64,000 bases of DNA from Tepidamorphaceae bacterium (lineage in GTDB: Bacteria; Pseudomonadota; Alphaproteobacteria; Rhizobiales; Tepidamorphaceae). How positions within the stretch are numbered: position 1 is the first letter of the stretch; each line of letters begins with the position of its first letter. The stretch spans positions 62,001 to 126,000 of the forward strand of contig JANQNT010000013.1 in assembly GCA_028279445.1 (NCBI GenBank), written 5' to 3'. The notes under the pieces were generated by a model, which saw nothing but the letters and a program-made list of their open reading frames with translations, did not search any database and was not told the DNA's origin. The position numbers and the translations under genes are program-made. Positions 1 to 10,682 of this stretch are shown in pieces.

Positions 1-1789
1 CCGGCTCATCGCTGGCGGAGTCCGCGGCCGGCTCGGCAGTCGATTCATCGGCCGGCGCTTCATCTCCGTTGGCCTGCGCCTTGGTCAGGGCGGCACCGAG
101 GATATCGCCGAGCGAGGCGCCGGCGTCGGTCGAACCGTACTGTGCGATCGCCTCCTTCTCCTCGGCCATCTCCAGCGCCTTGATCGATACCGAGACCTTG
201 CGGGTCTTGCGGTCGAACTGGGTAATGCGCGCGTCGACCCGCTCGCCGGCGGCGAAGCGTTCCGGGCGCTGCTCACCACGGTCGCGGGCGAGATCGGCGC
301 GGCGAATGAAGGCGGTCAGGCCGGTGTCACCGACCTTCACGTCGATGCCGTTGTCGCGCACGTCGATGACCTCGCAGGTGACCACCGCGCCCTTGCGGAT
401 ATCACCGCCGGCATCCTCAAGCGGATCGCCGGCGAGCTGCTTGATGCCGAGGCTGATGCGCTCCTTGTCGATGTCGACGTCGAGGATCTTGACCTGCACG
501 GTCTGGCCGCGCTCGTAGTCCTCGATGGCCTGCTCGCCGGGACGGTTCCAGTCGAGGTCGGAGAGGTGGACCATGCCGTCCACATCGCCGGGCAGGCCGA
601 TGAACAGGCCGAACTCGGTGCGGTTCTTGACCTCGCCCTCGACGATGCTACCGACGGTGAACTGGTCGGCGAAGGACGTCCAGGGATTGTCGAGGCACTG
701 CTTGAGGCCAAGCGAGATACGGCGCTTGTTGGGATCGACCTCGAGCACCATCACCTCAACCTCCTGGGAGGTGGAGACGATCTTGCCCGGATGGACGTTC
801 TTCTTGGTCCAGCTCATCTCGGAGACGTGGATCAGACCCTCGACGCCCGGCTCCAGCTCCACAAAGGCGCCGTAGTCGGTGATGTTGGTGACGCGGCCGG
901 TGAACTTGGCATCAACCGGATACTTCGATTCAACGCCCTGCCAGGGATCGTCCTCAAGCTGCTTCATGCCGAGGCTGATGCGCTGGGTCTCCTGGTTGAC
1001 CTTGATGATGCGCACCTTGACCGTCTGGCCGACGGACAGCACCTCGGTGGGGTGGTTGACCCGGCGCCAGGCGATGTCTGTGACGTGCAGCAGGCCGTCG
1101 ATGCCGCCGAGATCGACGAAGGCGCCGTAGTCGGTGATGTTCTTGACCACGCCTTCCAGCACCTGGCCCTCTTCGAGGCTCTGCACCAGATCGGCGCGCT
1201 GCTCGGCACGCGACTCTTCGAGAACCGTGCGGCGCGAAACGACGATGTTGCCACGGCGCTTGTCCATCTTGAGAATCTGGAAGGGCTGCGGCGTGCCCAT
1301 CAGCGGGGCGATGTCGCGCACCGGACGGATGTCCACCTGGCTGCGCGGCAGGAAGGCGACGGCGCCATCGAGATCGACAGTGTAGCCGCCCTTGACCTGA
1401 TTGAAGATGGTGCCCTCGACCTTCTCGTTCGCCTCGAAGGCGACTTCCAGGCGCACCCAGGAGTGTTCCCGGCGCGCCTTGTCGCGCGACAGCACGGCAT
1501 CACCGAGTGCGTTCTCCACGCGCTCCAGATAAACCTCGACCGTGTCGCCGACCGTGACCGCCTCGCCGGCGCCATGGCCGAACTCGCGCATCGGCACACG
1601 GCCTTCGGTCTTCAGGCCGACGTCGACGACGACCATGTCTTTTTCGATGGCGACCACCTCGCCGTTGACGACCGAACCTTCGGCCAACGGCTGGGTGTTC
1701 AGATTTTCTTCGAGAAGGGCCGCGAAGTCCTCGCGGGAGGGATTGAGTTCAGTGCTTGTTTGAGACAAGGGATTACGGACTCCAGACAT
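1..1789 (-). CDS. rpsA: 30S ribosomal protein S1 (3' end beyond window)
   Basis: Reading the minus strand from ATG at 1789 gives an open frame of 596 codons to the window edge. It contains repeated S1/OB-fold signatures (for example KNITDYGAFVDLGG and NITDYGAFVELEPG, each followed by HVS/HVT and later RISLGxKQ). I count the usual six repeats, from a degenerate N-terminal one (near VVNGEVVAIEKDMVVVDVG) to a C-terminal one ending KVSVSIKALE. An acidic, Ala-rich tail (ADESTAEPAADSASDE) follows and runs off the window, so the stop is not seen. S1 binds mRNA on the small subunit for initiation. It lies downstream of cmk, the classic cmk-rpsA order, about 240 bp apart. No strong Shine-Dalgarno precedes the ATG, as is common for rpsA. 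Confidence 0.95.
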   Translation of the reverse strand, partial: MSGVRNPLSQTSTELNPSREDFAALLEENLNTQPLAEGSVVNGEVVAIEKDMVVVDVGLKTEGRVPMREFGHGAGEAVTVGDTVEVYLERVENALGDAVLSRDKARREHSWVRLEVAFEANEKVEGTIFNQVKGGYTVDLDGAVAFLPRSQVDIRPVRDIAPLMGTPQPFQILKMDKRRGNIVVSRRTVLEESRAEQRADLVQSLEEGQVLEGVVKNITDYGAFVDLGGIDGLLHVTDIAWRRVNHPTEVLSVGQTVKVRIIKVNQETQRISLGMKQLEDDPWQGVESKYPVDAKFTGRVTNITDYGAFVELEPGVEGLIHVSEMSWTKKNVHPGKIVSTSQEVEVMVLEVDPNKRRISLGLKQCLDNPWTSFADQFTVGSIVEGEVKNRTEFGLFIGLPGDVDGMVHLSDLDWNRPGEQAIEDYERGQTVQVKILDVDIDKERISLGIKQLAGDPLEDAGGDIRKGAVVTCEVIDVRDNGIDVKVGDTGLTAFIRRADLARDRGEQRPERFAAGERVDARITQFDRKTRKVSVSIKALEMAEEKEAIAQYGSTDAGASLGDILGAALTKAQANGDEAPADESTAEPAADSASDEP

Positions 1790-2028
1790 CCATTGGGCCG
1801 ACCAGCGCCGGTGTCGGGCTTGCTTTGCGCGGCCGCGTCAAGCGCAGGGCCGTCTGCCGCTCAGCACCCGGCACCCGTTTCCCCCGTCGAATGAACGCCT
1901 CAAGACCGGCCGCCTGAGCGCGGCTGGCCCGGCAGGTGCGGGCGGAGCGAAGGCCGTAGCCGTTTCGTGATTGCCTGGCGGCGGTCTATCGGACGTGGCG
2001 AGCCACGTACCGGTCATGGTCGAGGCGT

Positions 2029-4055
<2,027 letters not shown>

Positions 4056-4244
4056 TTATCACAGCCACGCGGCGGGCGTACAGCCGCATGACCGCGACCC
4101 GAACAGCACTAATTAAGAAAAATTCGCGTATTGCCTGCCGCATGGTCGTTTTTGCTTTTGACAAGCCTTGTGCGCGCGGTCTATGCGAGCCGGACTTTTC
4201 GCAGCGACAGCGAGATTTGAGAGCGGCAAGAGGACGATAGGCTC

Positions 4245-4712
4245 GTGGCGAAACCGGAACTCGGCACCAAGCGCACCTGCGGCGAATGCAGCGCGCGCTT
4301 CTACGATCTCAACAAGGACCCAATCATCTGTCCCATTTGCGGGGCAGTGTTCGAACTCAGCAAGCCGGTCACCAAGGTCAAGCCGGAGGCTACCGCGCCA
4401 GCGGAGAAGCCGGCGCCCAAACCCGAGTCGGACGACGAGGACGAGACCGAGTCCGACGAGGAGCAGGGCCAAGAGGGCGTGCTGACGCTTGAGGAGATCG
4501 ACGAAGAGGAAACCGATACCGGCCGCGTCGCCGCCGCCGCGACGGACGATGACGAGGACGACGACGAGGCTGCCAGTCTGCCCGATATGGGTGGCGACGA
4601 TCTCGACGAGTCCGATGATGAAGACGGCGAAGACGCGTTTCTCGACGACGAAGACGACAACTCGGATGTCTCCGGCCTCGTCGACGCGGACGGCGGCGAC
4701 GATGAAACCTGA
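4245..4712 (+). CDS. FYDLN-acid domain protein (TIGR02300 type)
   Basis: This 155-residue protein starts at GTG 4245, with an AGAGGA Shine-Dalgarno about 10 nt upstream. The first 40 residues form a small zinc-ribbon-like module: CGEC at 12-15, then FYDLN, then CPIC at 29-32. The rest is a long low-complexity tail dominated by Asp and Glu, so the protein should be strongly acidic. The family is recalled as conserved in Alphaproteobacteria without a settled function. The ribbon plus polyanionic tail could suit binding to a basic partner or nucleic-acid machinery, but that is inference. It is transcribed away from aroA and is followed by tRNA-Ala. Confidence 0.85.
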   Translation: MAKPELGTKRTCGECSARFYDLNKDPIICPICGAVFELSKPVTKVKPEATAPAEKPAPKPESDDEDETESDEEQGQEGVLTLEEIDEEETDTGRVAAAATDDDEDDDEAASLPDMGGDDLDESDDEDGEDAFLDDEDDNSDVSGLVDADGGDDET

Positions 4713-4848
4713 GGGCCATTCACCACCTGGCGACGGCGGTTGCTATCGCCGCGTGAATGGCCTAAACCGCACGGCGCTCGCAGCGGCATAAGCGCGGGCA
4801 ACAAGACGGCGTTCTCGGCCCACATGGTTGGCCCGTCGCGTGACGGAC

Positions 4849-4924
<76 letters not shown>

Positions 4925-5161
4925 TCCGCCAACGCCGTCTGATTTTCTGCAGGCTTCTGGTCAGCGTAGCGGCTTGATCGCCGCTTGCGGCATGCCCATA
5001 TCGAAAAAGGCCGGCGCGGTTGTCGCGTCGGTGGAGCGTTTTGGCTGCTCGATGACGTGCCGGTGGTTCGGCACCAAGAGGGCTTGGCGCTGATGTCGCT
5101 TTGCGCCCGAGCGCCGACCAGCACGCGGGCGCGAAACAAGGGCAAACAACCGTTATCGGCC

Positions 5162-5587
5162 ATGTCGCGCATGCCATCCATGAACACCCCGTTCCTGCTG
5201 GGATTCGATGACGTCGAGCGGCTGCTCGAGCAGGTTCGGCGTAGCTCGGGACAAGGCTACCCGCCCTACAATATCGAGCGGTTGGCGGCGCGTGACGGGC
5301 AGCCGGAGAGCCTGCGCATCACGCTCGCGGTGGCCGGGTTCACGGCGGACGATCTCGACGTCAATGTCGCTGACAACCAGCTTGTCATCCGCGGCCGCCA
5401 GCGCGAGAGCACAACGCGCGACTACCTGCATCGCGGCATTGCCGCGCGACGCTTCCAGCGCGCATTCTTGCTCGCCGAAGGCATGCAGGTCGCCGGCGCG
5501 GAACTGCACAACGGCCTGCTGGCGATCGTGCTGACGGGACCTGAGCCGTCGAAGCGGGACCGGCGTATCGAGATCGCCGCGCGCTAG
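5162..5587 (+). CDS. Hsp20 family small heat-shock protein (IbpA-like)
   Basis: This is a 141-residue alpha-crystallin-type chaperone that binds unfolding proteins without ATP. The chosen start gives MSRMPSMNTPFLLGFDDVE, matching the recalled N-terminus of alphaproteobacterial IbpA-like proteins. The same frame is open upstream to 4985 but that part looks non-conserved. The alpha-crystallin domain covers about residues 35-130: NIERL, LRITLAVAGFTADDLDV, NQLVIRGRQ, YLHRGIAARRFQRAF and the family-typical GAELHNGLLAI. The DUF1150 gene follows after 180 bp, a pairing common in this class. No clear heat-shock promoter or ROSE-like thermometer was identified. Confidence 0.9.
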   Translation: MSRMPSMNTPFLLGFDDVERLLEQVRRSSGQGYPPYNIERLAARDGQPESLRITLAVAGFTADDLDVNVADNQLVIRGRQRESTTRDYLHRGIAARRFQRAFLLAEGMQVAGAELHNGLLAIVLTGPEPSKRDRRIEIAAR

Positions 5588-5692
5588 ATCATCCTGTGTT
5601 TTGGTTGACTCAACCCAAATACAGAAAAGATGATCGATTCTAAAGGGTTAGAGCAACTTATCTGCGCCGATCCCGGCGCAGGTTGCTCTAGA
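5587..5692 (+). repeat. two-hairpin intergenic repeat, copy A
   Basis: This element holds two inverted repeats. The first pairs GATCATC near its left end with GATGATC about 45 nt later, around a TTGGTTGACTCAACC core. The second runs AGAGCAAC...CTGCGCCG, short loop, CGGCGCAG..GTTGCTCT. Copy B at 7790-7884 is the same element in the opposite orientation with a diverged sequence. Elements of this look are recalled from Rhizobiales intergenic regions. It sits between hsp20 and DUF1150 and may terminate or process the hsp20 transcript. Confidence 0.75.
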
Positions 5693-5767
5693 GACCTGGC
5701 CCGATTGGGTCAGCACGGGGGCTACCCTCGAGAACAACCGATAACGGTGACAAGGAGTACCTGCGTC

Positions 5768-6043
5768 ATGGTTGAGACCAAGACACCGACCCGCGACAGG
5801 CGGGAGATGGCCGAAAACCCCCACGGGCTCGCCTCACTGGGCGTGGGCGAGATCGCCTATATCCGCACGGTTCAGGCCAAGGACGTCGCCGAGGAGGTTC
5901 CCCAGGCGCGCGAGATGGCACCGGAAACGACGCTGTTTGCGCTCTATGGCGCGTCGGGCGAGCCGATCATGCTCGCCACCACGCGCGAACTGGCGGTGAT
6001 GCAGGCCGACGAGCACGAGCTGACCACGCTCAGCGTGCATTAG
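5768..6043 (+). CDS. DUF1150 family protein
   Basis: This 91-residue protein starts at ATG 5768 behind a good AAGGAG (5752-5757). The body reads GLASLGVGEIAYIRTVQAKDV, then LFALYGASGEPIMLATTRELA near the C-terminus, the recalled DUF1150 pattern. The function is unknown. The family is small, cytosolic, alphaproteobacterial and often adjacent to Hsp20 genes, which suggests a stress link. No catalytic motif, membrane segment or cysteine pair is visible. Confidence 0.85.
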   Translation: MVETKTPTRDRREMAENPHGLASLGVGEIAYIRTVQAKDVAEEVPQAREMAPETTLFALYGASGEPIMLATTRELAVMQADEHELTTLSVH

Positions 6044-6051
6044 ATTTTCTT

Positions 6052-6316
6052 GTTGGCCGCTCGGCTTGTCCGAAAACCGGTTCCCACTTTCGGGCCTCGC
6101 GGCATCGATTCTATTTCGCTCACGGCAAGTCTCCCCCGGATCAAGCCCGGGGTCGACGCCTCCGCGGGGGCGCGCTTTTGCGCGGACACGCGGTCGCGTG
6201 TCTGGATTCATTCATCGCGCTGGCGGAGTGTTTGGCATCCAGGCGCACGACCGTGCGCCCGGCCGTGAGGCCGCGCCCGCGCAAGCGGTGAGCGATAGCG
6301 AACTCGCCGTGAGCGA
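6052..6316 (+). repeat. dispersed mosaic structured repeat, copy C1
   Basis: This fills the convergent gap between DUF1150 and ptsN. The left part (6052-6091) carries modules GGCCGCTCGGCTT and CCGAAAACCGGTTCCCAC, also found in copy C2. The core (6114-6316) is bounded by similar inverted ends, TTTCGCTCACGGCAAG and CTCGCCGTGAGCGA. Inside are stems GACACGCG/CGCGTGTC (6185-6202), CTGGAT/ATCCAG (6202-6207 with 6237-6242) and GGCGCACG/CGTGCGCC (6242-6259). The right end lies 3 bases from the ptsN stop codon. Confidence 0.85.
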
Positions 6317-6318
6317 GA

Positions 6319-6783
6319 TCAAGCCGCGTTCGACGTCACCGGTGCGTTGAGCACGCCATAGATGGCGGATGCGTCGCGCGAGGCGCGAATCTTGCCGGCA
6401 TTCGAGCTGTCCCGCAGCACGCGGGCGATGCGGGCGAGAGCCTTGAGGTGATCGGCGCCCTCGCCTTCCGGCGCCAGCAGCATGAACACCAGATCAACGG
6501 GCTCGTCATCGACCGCCTCGAAGTCGATCGGCTTGTCGAGGCGTGCAAAGACCCCGACGATGTGATCGATGCCCGGTACCCGGGCGTGCGGGATGGCGAT
6601 GCCGTGGCCGATCCCCGTGGACCCCAGCCGCTCGCGCTGCAGCAACTGATCGAAGATCGTGCGCGCCGACAGGTCCGTGGTCTCGGCGGCCTTCTCGGCC
6701 ATCTCCTGGATGACCTGCTTCTTGCTGCTCGCCTTGAGGGTGGCGATGATCGATTCCTGGGCAATCAGGTCGTTCAAGCTCAT
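6319..6783 (-). CDS. ptsN: nitrogen-regulatory PTS EIIA-type protein PtsN
   Basis: This 154-residue EIIA(Ntr) accepts phosphate from NPr through the His in GIAIPHARVPG (about residue 67). It modulates regulators such as K+ transport and sigma-54-linked nitrogen responses. The start MSLNDLIAQESII matches the family; the frame is open further upstream but looks non-homologous. It is the last gene of the lptC-lptA-lptB-rpoN-hpf-ptsN run, the canonical place for ptsN. The stop lies at the edge of repeat copy C1, so that element would be in its 3' UTR. Confidence 0.95.
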   Translation of the reverse strand: MSLNDLIAQESIIATLKASSKKQVIQEMAEKAAETTDLSARTIFDQLLQRERLGSTGIGHGIAIPHARVPGIDHIVGVFARLDKPIDFEAVDDEPVDLVFMLLAPEGEGADHLKALARIARVLRDSSNAGKIRASRDASAIYGVLNAPVTSNAA

Positions 6784-6892
6784 CGGTGTCACGCTCGGGT
6801 TTGTCTTGATTGGGTGATTGCCTGAGGCCAACCAGCCCCGGCAATTGCGAATGAACTCGCGGCACGGCGCCTGCGATTCAAATGGCGCCAGG

Positions 6893-7483
6893 CTACGTCT
6901 TGTCCAGCGGAGGCGGATCGATCCAGCCGATGTTGCCGTCGCTGCGGCGGTAGACAACGTTGAGCCTGCCGTTGGCGGCATTGCGGAACATCACGACCGG
7001 GGCGGAGGCCAGATCGAGCGCCATCGCCGCCATGCCAACGGTCTGGGTGCGGATCTCGGTCGCTTGCTCGGCGACGACCAGCGGCGCATCGTCGCCATCG
7101 GTCGGTGGTGTTTCCCCGGCTTCGTCGTCGACCTCGGCCAGGACAAAGCTCTGCGCCATGATCGGCGCATCGCCGCCGCGCGCACTGTGGTGATGGTTCT
7201 TCAGCCTGCGCTTGTAGCGGCGCAGGCGCTTGTCGAGACGTTCCGCCGCCGCATCAAAGCTGCGATAGGCGTCCTCGCCGTCGCCTTCGGCCTGCAGATC
7301 GATGCCTGAATCCAGGTGGATGGCGATCTCGCTGGTGAAGGTCTGGCGGTTCTTCTCGATCGCCACATGGCCGGAGAATCCATGGCCGAAATACTTGTCC
7401 AGCATGTCGCTCACGCGGCCGACCGCGTGGTCGCGCAGGCTGTCGCCGACGTCGATGTTCTTGCCGATCACGCGTAGCGTCAT
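6893..7483 (-). CDS. hpf: ribosome hibernation promoting factor, long form
   Basis: This 196-residue protein starts MTLRVIGKNIDVGDSLRDH. The N-terminal S30AE/HPF fold covers about residues 1-110 with a basic LDKRLRRYKRRLKNHH stretch. A linker rich in Asp and Thr and a C-terminal dimerisation domain (about 140-196; PVVMFRNAANGRLNVVYRRSDGNIGWIDPP) follow. Long HPF makes 100S ribosome dimers and stops translation in stationary phase. The gene lies between rpoN and ptsN, as in many Proteobacteria. Confidence 0.95.
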   Translation of the reverse strand: MTLRVIGKNIDVGDSLRDHAVGRVSDMLDKYFGHGFSGHVAIEKNRQTFTSEIAIHLDSGIDLQAEGDGEDAYRSFDAAAERLDKRLRRYKRRLKNHHHSARGGDAPIMAQSFVLAEVDDEAGETPPTDGDDAPLVVAEQATEIRTQTVGMAAMALDLASAPVVMFRNAANGRLNVVYRRSDGNIGWIDPPPLDKT

Positions 7484-7789
7484 GTCCGCAACCGATTCCG
7501 TCCCATGGCTGTCGCCGGCGCCTTGAAGCAAGCCGATCCCCGATACCGTTCCGCCTGAGCGGACCCGCCGGTGGCGGCTTCCGGGCTCAGCGCAGACGAC
7601 GTCCCACATGCCTGCTTTCCGGCATGCATCGACCTTGAAGAACCGCTCCGCGCCGGACGTTCCGACGCGGGCCTGAGCGCGGCGGCGCGGACCCTACGGA
7701 GCGCTCCATGACAAGTCAATGACCTCGTCAAAAACGCCGACAACCGGCGCGAAACCGTGCTGTCCGCGATACCGGCAGGTAGAGCAACC
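7484..7789. other. noncoding spacer upstream of hpf
   Basis: Together with repeat copy B and the rpoN terminator this gives 436 bases without a gene between hpf and rpoN. This stretch must contain the hpf promoter, because a terminator-like hairpin sits directly behind rpoN. I see no clear promoter hexamers. A short TTTCCGGCATGCAT tract near 7617-7630 and several GC-rich inverted repeats are visible, but nothing I can name. Confidence 0.5.
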
Positions 7790-7884
7790 TGCGCCGGGAC
7801 CGGCGCAGACAAGTTGCTCTACTCTTTTGATGTAGATCATCTTTTCTGCATTTGGGTGATTCAACCCAAATGCAGGATGATCTA
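7790..7884 (-). repeat. two-hairpin intergenic repeat, copy B
   Basis: This is the inverted counterpart of copy A (5587-5692). On the plus strand the GC hairpin comes first (AGAGCAAC..TGCGCCGG, then CCGGCGCA..GTTGCTCT), followed by the AT-richer hairpin pairing GATCATC with GATGATC around a GGGTGATTCAACCC core. It lies between the hpf promoter region and the rpoN terminator. Stem bases differ from copy A while pairing is kept. Confidence 0.75.
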
Positions 7885-7895
7885 GCGATTCGCTC

Positions 7896-7919
7896 AAAAG
7901 ACAGTCGCGTCTTCGCGAC
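7896..7919 (-). terminator. intrinsic terminator behind rpoN
   Basis: On the minus strand GTCGCG-AAGA-CGCGAC (7919-7904) is followed by TGTCTTTT. The hairpin abuts the rpoN stop codon. It would separate lptC-lptA-lptB-rpoN from hpf-ptsN. Confidence 0.6.
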
Positions 7920-9470
7920 CTATCCGGCCACCACCCTGCGCTCGCGCCGGCGCTGCACGGAGGAGGGCAGGCCCAAGGACTCGCGGTACTTGGCGACGGT
8001 GCGCCGGGCGATATCGATGCCCTGCGCGCGCAGCACCTTGACGATCTGGTCGTCGGACAGGACATCGTCGCCCTCCCCGGCGATCAGGTCGGCGATCTTG
8101 TGGCGCACCGCCTCGCCGGAATGTGCATCGCCGCCATGGGTCGCGGAGATGGCGGTGGGGAAGAAGAACTTCAGCTCGAAGATGCCGCGCGGCGTCGCCA
8201 TGTACTTGTTGGCAGTGACGCGGCTGACCGTCGACTCGTGCATGTCGATGGCATCGGCCACCGTCTTCAGGTTGAGCGGACGCAGATGGGAGATGCCGGA
8301 AACCAGAAAGGCATCCTGCTGGCGTACGATCTCGCTGGCCACCTTGAGCACCGTGCGGGCGCGCTGATCGAGGCTCTTGACCAGCCAGTTGGCCTGCTGC
8401 AGGCAGTCGTTCAGCCAGGTGCGGTCGTCGGAGCCGTTCAGGCTGCCGACAATGGCGCCGTAGTAGCCGCGATTGACAAGCACCTTCGGCAAGGTGTCGG
8501 TGTTGAGATCGATGGTCCAGCCGCCATCGCTGCGTGCGTGCACGAAGACGTCCGGCACCACCGGCTGCACAGGCGTCGTCTCGAAACGACTGCCCGGCCG
8601 CGGGTCGAGGGCACGGACCTCGGCAACCATGTCGATCAGGTCATCCTGGTCCACTCCGCAAGCGCGCCGCAGCGCGGTGAAATCACGCCGCGCCAGCAGG
8701 TCCAGATTGGCCAGCAGGGCCTGCATCGCGGGATCGTGCCGGTCGCGGTCCCTGAGCTGCAGGGCAAGGCACTCGGCCAGATCGCGCGCGCCGACCCCGA
8801 CGGGTTCGCAACTGTGCACCAGAGCCAGGGCGCGCTCCGCGACATCGGTATCGACGCCCAGTTGCCCGGCCAGCTCATCAAGCTCGGCGCGCAGATAGCC
8901 GGTATCGTCGATGTTCTCGACAATGCGTTCGGCAACCAGACGGGTCAGCGGATCGGCACCGGCGATCGCCAGTTGCCGGCGCAGCTCGTCATGCAGGCCA
9001 GGCTCGCCGGCGATGAACTCCTCGAGGTTGTAGTCGCCGCCTTCGCCCATCCCGTTTCCGGCCTGCGGACCGACAGGGGAGGGCGTGTAGGCATGGGTCT
9101 CGTCGAGCGCTTCGCCGAGATCGGCGTCAACGGCCGGCGCCACGTCCTGCATGTCTGCGCCGCTTGCCTGCACCAGGTCGCCCGGATCGCCGGTCGTCAG
9201 CGCAACGGTCTCCGCGCCGTCGGTGCCGCCTGCCGCCTCGTCGTCAGCATCGTTGCCGGGGGCCACCGCCGGCTCGTCGTCGGTGGACTCGCGGTCGAGC
9301 AGCGGATTGCGCTCAAGCTCCGCATCGACATAGGCAGCAAGGTCGAGATTGGAGAGCTGCAGCAGCTTGATCGCCTGCATGAGCTGCGGCGTCATCACCA
9401 GCGACTGGCTCTGACGCAACTCCAGGCGCGGCCCCATGGAGAACCCGCGATTGCCCCCGCCGCCGCTCAT
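7920..9470 (-). CDS. rpoN: RNA polymerase sigma-54 factor
   Basis: This 516-residue protein has the N-terminal activator-interacting region I (LELRQSQSLVMTPQLMQAIKLLQLSNLDL), an acidic variable region II, a core-binding domain, and the C-terminal RpoN box ARRTVAKYRESL that reads the -24 element. It recognises -24/-12 promoters and needs AAA+ activators, typically for nitrogen and carbon metabolism. ATG overlaps the lptB stop as ATGA (9467-9470). The gene order with hpf and ptsN is canonical. Confidence 0.97.
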   Translation of the reverse strand: MSGGGGNRGFSMGPRLELRQSQSLVMTPQLMQAIKLLQLSNLDLAAYVDAELERNPLLDRESTDDEPAVAPGNDADDEAAGGTDGAETVALTTGDPGDLVQASGADMQDVAPAVDADLGEALDETHAYTPSPVGPQAGNGMGEGGDYNLEEFIAGEPGLHDELRRQLAIAGADPLTRLVAERIVENIDDTGYLRAELDELAGQLGVDTDVAERALALVHSCEPVGVGARDLAECLALQLRDRDRHDPAMQALLANLDLLARRDFTALRRACGVDQDDLIDMVAEVRALDPRPGSRFETTPVQPVVPDVFVHARSDGGWTIDLNTDTLPKVLVNRGYYGAIVGSLNGSDDRTWLNDCLQQANWLVKSLDQRARTVLKVASEIVRQQDAFLVSGISHLRPLNLKTVADAIDMHESTVSRVTANKYMATPRGIFELKFFFPTAISATHGGDAHSGEAVRHKIADLIAGEGDDVLSDDQIVKVLRAQGIDIARRTVAKYRESLGLPSSVQRRRERRVVAG

Positions 9471-10564
9471 AGGTGGAAGTCCCGGCCCAGATAGTGTTCG
9501 CGTACGCTGTCGTTGGCGACGATCGAGCCGGCGTCTCCCTCCATCAGCACTTCGCCGCCATGGATGATGTAGGCACGGTCGATCAGGCTCAGTGTCTCGC
9601 GTACGTTGTGATCGGTGATGAGCACGCCGATGCCGCGTTCACTGAGCTGGCGCACCAGCGTGCGGATATCGTTGACGGCGATTGGGTCGATGCCCGCGAA
9701 CGGCTCGTCGAGCAGCATGAACTGCGGTTCGGAGGCAAGCGCACGGGCAATCTCCACCCGGCGACGCTCGCCGCCTGACAGCGCAATGGCAGGTGAGTTG
9801 CGCACCCGCTCGATGCCGAACTCCTCCAGCAGGGCCTGCAGCCGCGCCTTGCGTTTCCTGGCCTTCGGTTCGACGATCTCCAGCACCGACATGATGTTGT
9901 CGGCCACGCTCATGCCGCGGAAGATCGACGACTCCTGCGGCAGATAACCGATGCCCAGCCGGGCGCGGCGATACATCGGCAGGTGGGTGATATCGAACCC
10001 GTCCAGTTCGATGGCGCCGGCATCGGCCACCACAAGGCCGGTGATCATGTAGAAGGTCGTCGTCTTGCCGGCGCCGTTGGGGCCGAGCAGGCCGACCACC
10101 TCGCCACGGCGCACACCGAGGCTGACGCCGCCAACCACCTTCTGCCCGCCATAGGATTTTTCCAGGCCGTGCGCGGCCAGCCATTCGTTCGCGACCACCT
10201 CCACCTTCTCTGCGGGCGCGGAGACCGGCGCGGCCGCACCGGCTGCATTGTTTTCTGGTCTTTGTTCGGGAGCAGGCGACTTGTCCTTTGCCTTTCCGAA
10301 CAAAGGACGCTTCAAAAATCCATTTAGCCGGCTCTTTTTGGGCCTTTTAGGCGCTTGTCCGTTCGTCGCCGGGCCGTTGCGGACCTGGTCGCGGGATGCA
10401 GCGGTGATCAGCGGTGCGCCGAGACGCTTTGTACTGGCCGACAGGCCCTGCAGACGCTCCACCGTCCACGCACCAGCCGCATCGAGCCAGGTCGTGGCGC
10501 GAGTCCCGGCGCGCGAAAGCGGCTTCAGCCGACGCTTCAGCTCGTGCCTGTCAACCATGATCAT
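9467..10564 (-). CDS. lptB: LPS export ABC transporter ATP-binding protein, N-terminally extended
   Basis: The C-terminal ~240 residues are a full LptB ATPase: Walker A GPNGAGKTT, signature LSGGERRR, Walker B FMLLDEPFAG, and ITDHNVRETL. LptB2 with LptF/G drives LPS extraction from the inner membrane into the LptC-LptA bridge. The protein is 365 residues because about 125 residues precede the ATPase. This extension is basic and Pro/Ala-rich (for example KRPKKSRLNGFLKRPLFGKAKDK) and looks disordered. Translation may start at ATG 10564 or 10558. A 9-bp hairpin (10606-10628) without a T-run lies between lptA and lptB and could be a processing site. Confidence 0.94.
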   Translation of the reverse strand: MIMVDRHELKRRLKPLSRAGTRATTWLDAAGAWTVERLQGLSASTKRLGAPLITAASRDQVRNGPATNGQAPKRPKKSRLNGFLKRPLFGKAKDKSPAPEQRPENNAAGAAAPVSAPAEKVEVVANEWLAAHGLEKSYGGQKVVGGVSLGVRRGEVVGLLGPNGAGKTTTFYMITGLVVADAGAIELDGFDITHLPMYRRARLGIGYLPQESSIFRGMSVADNIMSVLEIVEPKARKRKARLQALLEEFGIERVRNSPAIALSGGERRRVEIARALASEPQFMLLDEPFAGIDPIAVNDIRTLVRQLSERGIGVLITDHNVRETLSLIDRAYIIHGGEVLMEGDAGSIVANDSVREHYLGRDFHL

Positions 10565-10682
10565 CCGACGTGAAACGCATCACATCCGGCCGTTCGAACG
10601 CTGCCCGCTCAGCCCCACTGGCTGAGCGATTCGCCCTCCAATGTTCCGCGCCGAGGTTAAAAAGTCGAGAGGATGATCGGAC

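Noticed and set aside
566-1894. 442-codon open frame antisense to rpsA on the plus strand
   Set aside because: It mirrors the S1 repeats of rpsA and shows no domain of its own. Long antisense frames are expected in GC-rich DNA.
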